Of a stretch of DNA of 64,000 nt, positions 62,534 to 64,000 are shown piece by piece. The position numbers and the translations under genes are program-made. The notes beneath the pieces are model-generated. The model was not told the origin of the DNA. It searched no databases and was given only the letters and a program-made list of their open reading frames with translations. Positions within the stretch are counted from its first letter, which is position 1. The number at the start of each line of letters is the position of its first letter. Source of the stretch: Erwinia typographi (GTDB taxonomy: Bacteria; Pseudomonadota; Gammaproteobacteria; Enterobacterales; Enterobacteriaceae); assembly GCF_000773975.1 (NCBI RefSeq), contig NZ_JRUQ01000018.1, positions 1 through 64,000 of the forward strand, written 5' to 3'.

Positions 62534-63967
62534 TTATGCCTGCATTGACTTTTTAGTATCCGCAGACACGGCTCTGAGGATGTATGGTTCCAGCAGTTTG
62601 GCGACGGCCTCAAAGACAGGAACCACAACGGAGTTACCGAACTGCCGGTATGACTGAGTGTCAGAAACCGGAATACGGAAGGGCCTGCCGTTAGGTTCTT
62701 CAAAGCCCATAAGTCTCGCACACTCTCGCGGAGTCAATCTGCGCGGACGACATGTCTGGTTTTCTTCGTTCCTGAAGTCAGATTCACCCATGGCCTTATC
62801 CCAGCCACGGTCTATCAAAATTTCAGACCCATCTTTGTGATACCGAGCGGAAAGCGTACGAGCCACGCTTTCCGTGTTTTCAGGGTCAACGAGACCAAAG
62901 CCAAAGCCATTACCTTTTGCCGCATGCTTTTTGGCATAGTTGTAGAGGTACTCCCAAAGCTTCGGCGTCAAAATATATTTGCTGTCCACTACTGGATCCA
63001 GTAACTCGCCGAACGCCGGACGTCGTGCCGGATAAAATCGGCTGACATCGCGAAGGGTGAAACCTGTGTGAATATTCAGGTCGCGGCGAAAACCGACCAG
63101 AACGATGCGTTCACGGTGCTGGGGCAGGAAATGTTTTCCGTCGATGACTTTAGGGTCACTCTTACCTACATCAGTCGCATCCGCAACTTCGTAGCCAAGC
63201 TCGTCGAGCGTCTCCATGATGACTTTGAACGTTTTCCCCTTGTCATGGCTTTTAAGGTTTTTGACGTTTTCCAGAACAAAGATAGCCGGTTTTTTTGCCC
63301 TGATAATACGAGCCACATCAAAGAAAAGAGTCCCCTGCGCCTCACACTCAAAACCGTGCGCACGACCCAGCGAATTTTTCTTACTCACTCCCGCGAGGCT
63401 GAAAGGCTGACAGGGAAAACCAGCCAGAAGTACGTCATGATCTGGCACATGCTTGTCTATATAACTATAGGCCTGCGTCTCTGATACTTCCGGCTTATCA
63501 CTAAGTGTAACTTCCCGGATATCAAGATTGAACGTATGTGCCTGCTCGTCATTAAACCAGTTCGCTTTATAGGTACGCACAGCTTCTTTATTCCACTCAC
63601 TGGTAAAGACGCACTGCCCTCCGATGGCTTCAAAACCTTTACGTATACCGCCAATGCCAGCAAACAAATCGACAAAACGGAATGCATAATCTGGATGATT
63701 TGCAGGTGGTTTCGGAAGCATTTTTTTTAGCAGTGCTTCTTCGGCTGAAGTCAGTGATTTAGGGGAACATCTACCATTTATCCAACGGTTAAGGGTTTCC
63801 CGACTCCATTCGTTCTTGCCAACTTTTCTAAGCAACTCTGCCACATACTTCTGATCATAAATTTCCAATACCTGCTCAATAAGTTTTTTATCATTTTCCT
63901 GACGTTGTTTCTCTTCTACTTCTGCTTTCTCAAGTAAATCCCGCGCCAGCAGTTCAAATTCAGACAT
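62534..63967 (-). CDS. M.EcoRII/Dcm-type DNA cytosine-5 methyltransferase
   Basis: A 477-residue C5-methyltransferase, the same length as M.EcoRII. Motif I is [15 protein letters not shown] (98-112), motif IV is GFPCQPFS with catalytic Cys186, motif VI is ENVKNL, motif VIII is [12 protein letters not shown] and motif X is [12 protein letters not shown]. The 90-residue N-terminal extension contains a helix-turn-helix-like part ([21 protein letters not shown]); M.EcoRII is known to repress its own promoter. It would methylate the inner C of CCWGG and protect against the endonuclease. ATG 63967 has GGAGG upstream. Confidence 0.94.
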   Translation of the reverse strand: MSEFELLARDLLEKAEVEEKQRQENDKKLIEQVLEIYDQKYVAELLRKVGKNEWSRETLNRWINGRCSPKSLTSAEEALLKKMLPKPPANHPDYAFRFVDLFAGIGGIRKGFEAIGGQCVFTSEWNKEAVRTYKANWFNDEQAHTFNLDIREVTLSDKPEVSETQAYSYIDKHVPDHDVLLAGFPCQPFSLAGVSKKNSLGRAHGFECEAQGTLFFDVARIIRAKKPAIFVLENVKNLKSHDKGKTFKVIMETLDELGYEVADATDVGKSDPKVIDGKHFLPQHRERIVLVGFRRDLNIHTGFTLRDVSRFYPARRPAFGELLDPVVDSKYILTPKLWEYLYNYAKKHAAKGNGFGFGLVDPENTESVARTLSARYHKDGSEILIDRGWDKAMGESDFRNEENQTCRPRRLTPRECARLMGFEEPNGRPFRIPVSDTQSYRQFGNSVVVPVFEAVAKLLEPYILRAVSADTKKSMQA

Positions 63968-64000
63968 AACACCTCCAGTGGGTCTCATAGGTGAAACTGT

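Larger units (their letters stand above)
49636..64000. mobile_element. P2-like phage element with tail regulon and EcoRII cargo (left end; continues beyond window)
   Basis: Starting next to tRNA-Ile, the genes follow the P2 late map backwards: ogr, D, U, T, E/E', FII, FI, then G, H, I, J, W, V. P2 continues with S, R, lysis and capsid genes; here a KTSC-like gene and an EcoRII-type R-M pair follow instead. The ogr end of P2 lies next to attP, so a junction beside the tRNA is expected. No integrase is in view. The left boundary is set at the tRNA end for convenience; the right boundary is unknown. Confidence 0.8.

Overview
The window looks like a chromosomal segment of an enterobacterium, most likely Erwiniaceae (Pantoea/Erwinia-like). 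This is an inference from the conserved block yjjG-rimI-holD-rsmC-leuQPV-yjjZ-fhuF, from the closeness of its proteins to Escherichia orthologues, and from a complete Erwinia/Pantoea-style type VI secretion (T6SS) cluster. No species can be named from the sequence alone.

Region 1 (1-28931, all minus strand) is a T6SS locus read from right to left. Its order is an SH3-like lipoprotein, tssJ, tssK, tssL, tssM, tagF, tssA, tssB, tssC, hcp, then an effector/immunity island, then tagH, pppA, a periplasmic accessory gene, tagJ, tssE, tssF, tssG, tssH (clpV), ppkA and the start of vgrG, which runs off the left edge. All core functions are present: membrane complex, baseplate, sheath, tube, spike, recycling ATPase and the PpkA/PppA/FHA switch. 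The island between hcp and tagH (12842-16956) is more AT-rich. It holds a peptidoglycan-binding plus pesticin/phage-lysozyme-like effector and an LprI-type lysozyme-inhibitor-like immunity protein. It also holds five more small exported proteins (two Tai4-like, two paralogues of an unrecognised family, one lipoprotein) and a decayed third paralogue, with no matching effectors in view. I read it as an immunity-gene array.

Region 2 (about 28932-36800) is a 0.9-kb AT-rich gap with one possible small ORF, then the conserved core block: yjjG, rimI, holD, rsmC, three tandem tRNA-Leu(CAG) genes, Fur-box-associated yjjZ, a membrane diguanylate cyclase, Fur-box-associated fhuF and a YbaK-type deacylase.

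Region 3 (36791-49303) is accessory metabolism and regulation. It has an MFS carrier; a four-gene unit of catalase-family haem protein, cytochrome b561, ECF sigma and anti-sigma with an ECF-type promoter; an MHS transporter/LacI/nucleoside hydrolase unit whose promoter spacer contains an 18-bp palindrome; a histidine phosphatase; and two regulator/SDR dehydrogenase divergons. One of these (LysR side) has an amber codon inside the dehydrogenase; the other (TetR side) has a palindromic operator in its promoter.

Region 4 (49559-64000) begins with tRNA-Ile(CAU). Beside it lies the ogr end of a P2-like element containing the complete tail regulon (V W J I H G and FI FII E/E' T U D, plus ogr). Both operons are preceded by TGT-N12-ACA Ogr-type sites. 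No capsid, terminase, lysis, integrase or replication gene is in view. Immediately beyond gene V the phage genes stop and an EcoRII-type restriction-modification pair with a small KTSC-like gene takes over to the window edge. The element is either a P2-like prophage with defence cargo at the S/V boundary or a tail-only (tailocin-like) island; sequence to the right of the window decides this.
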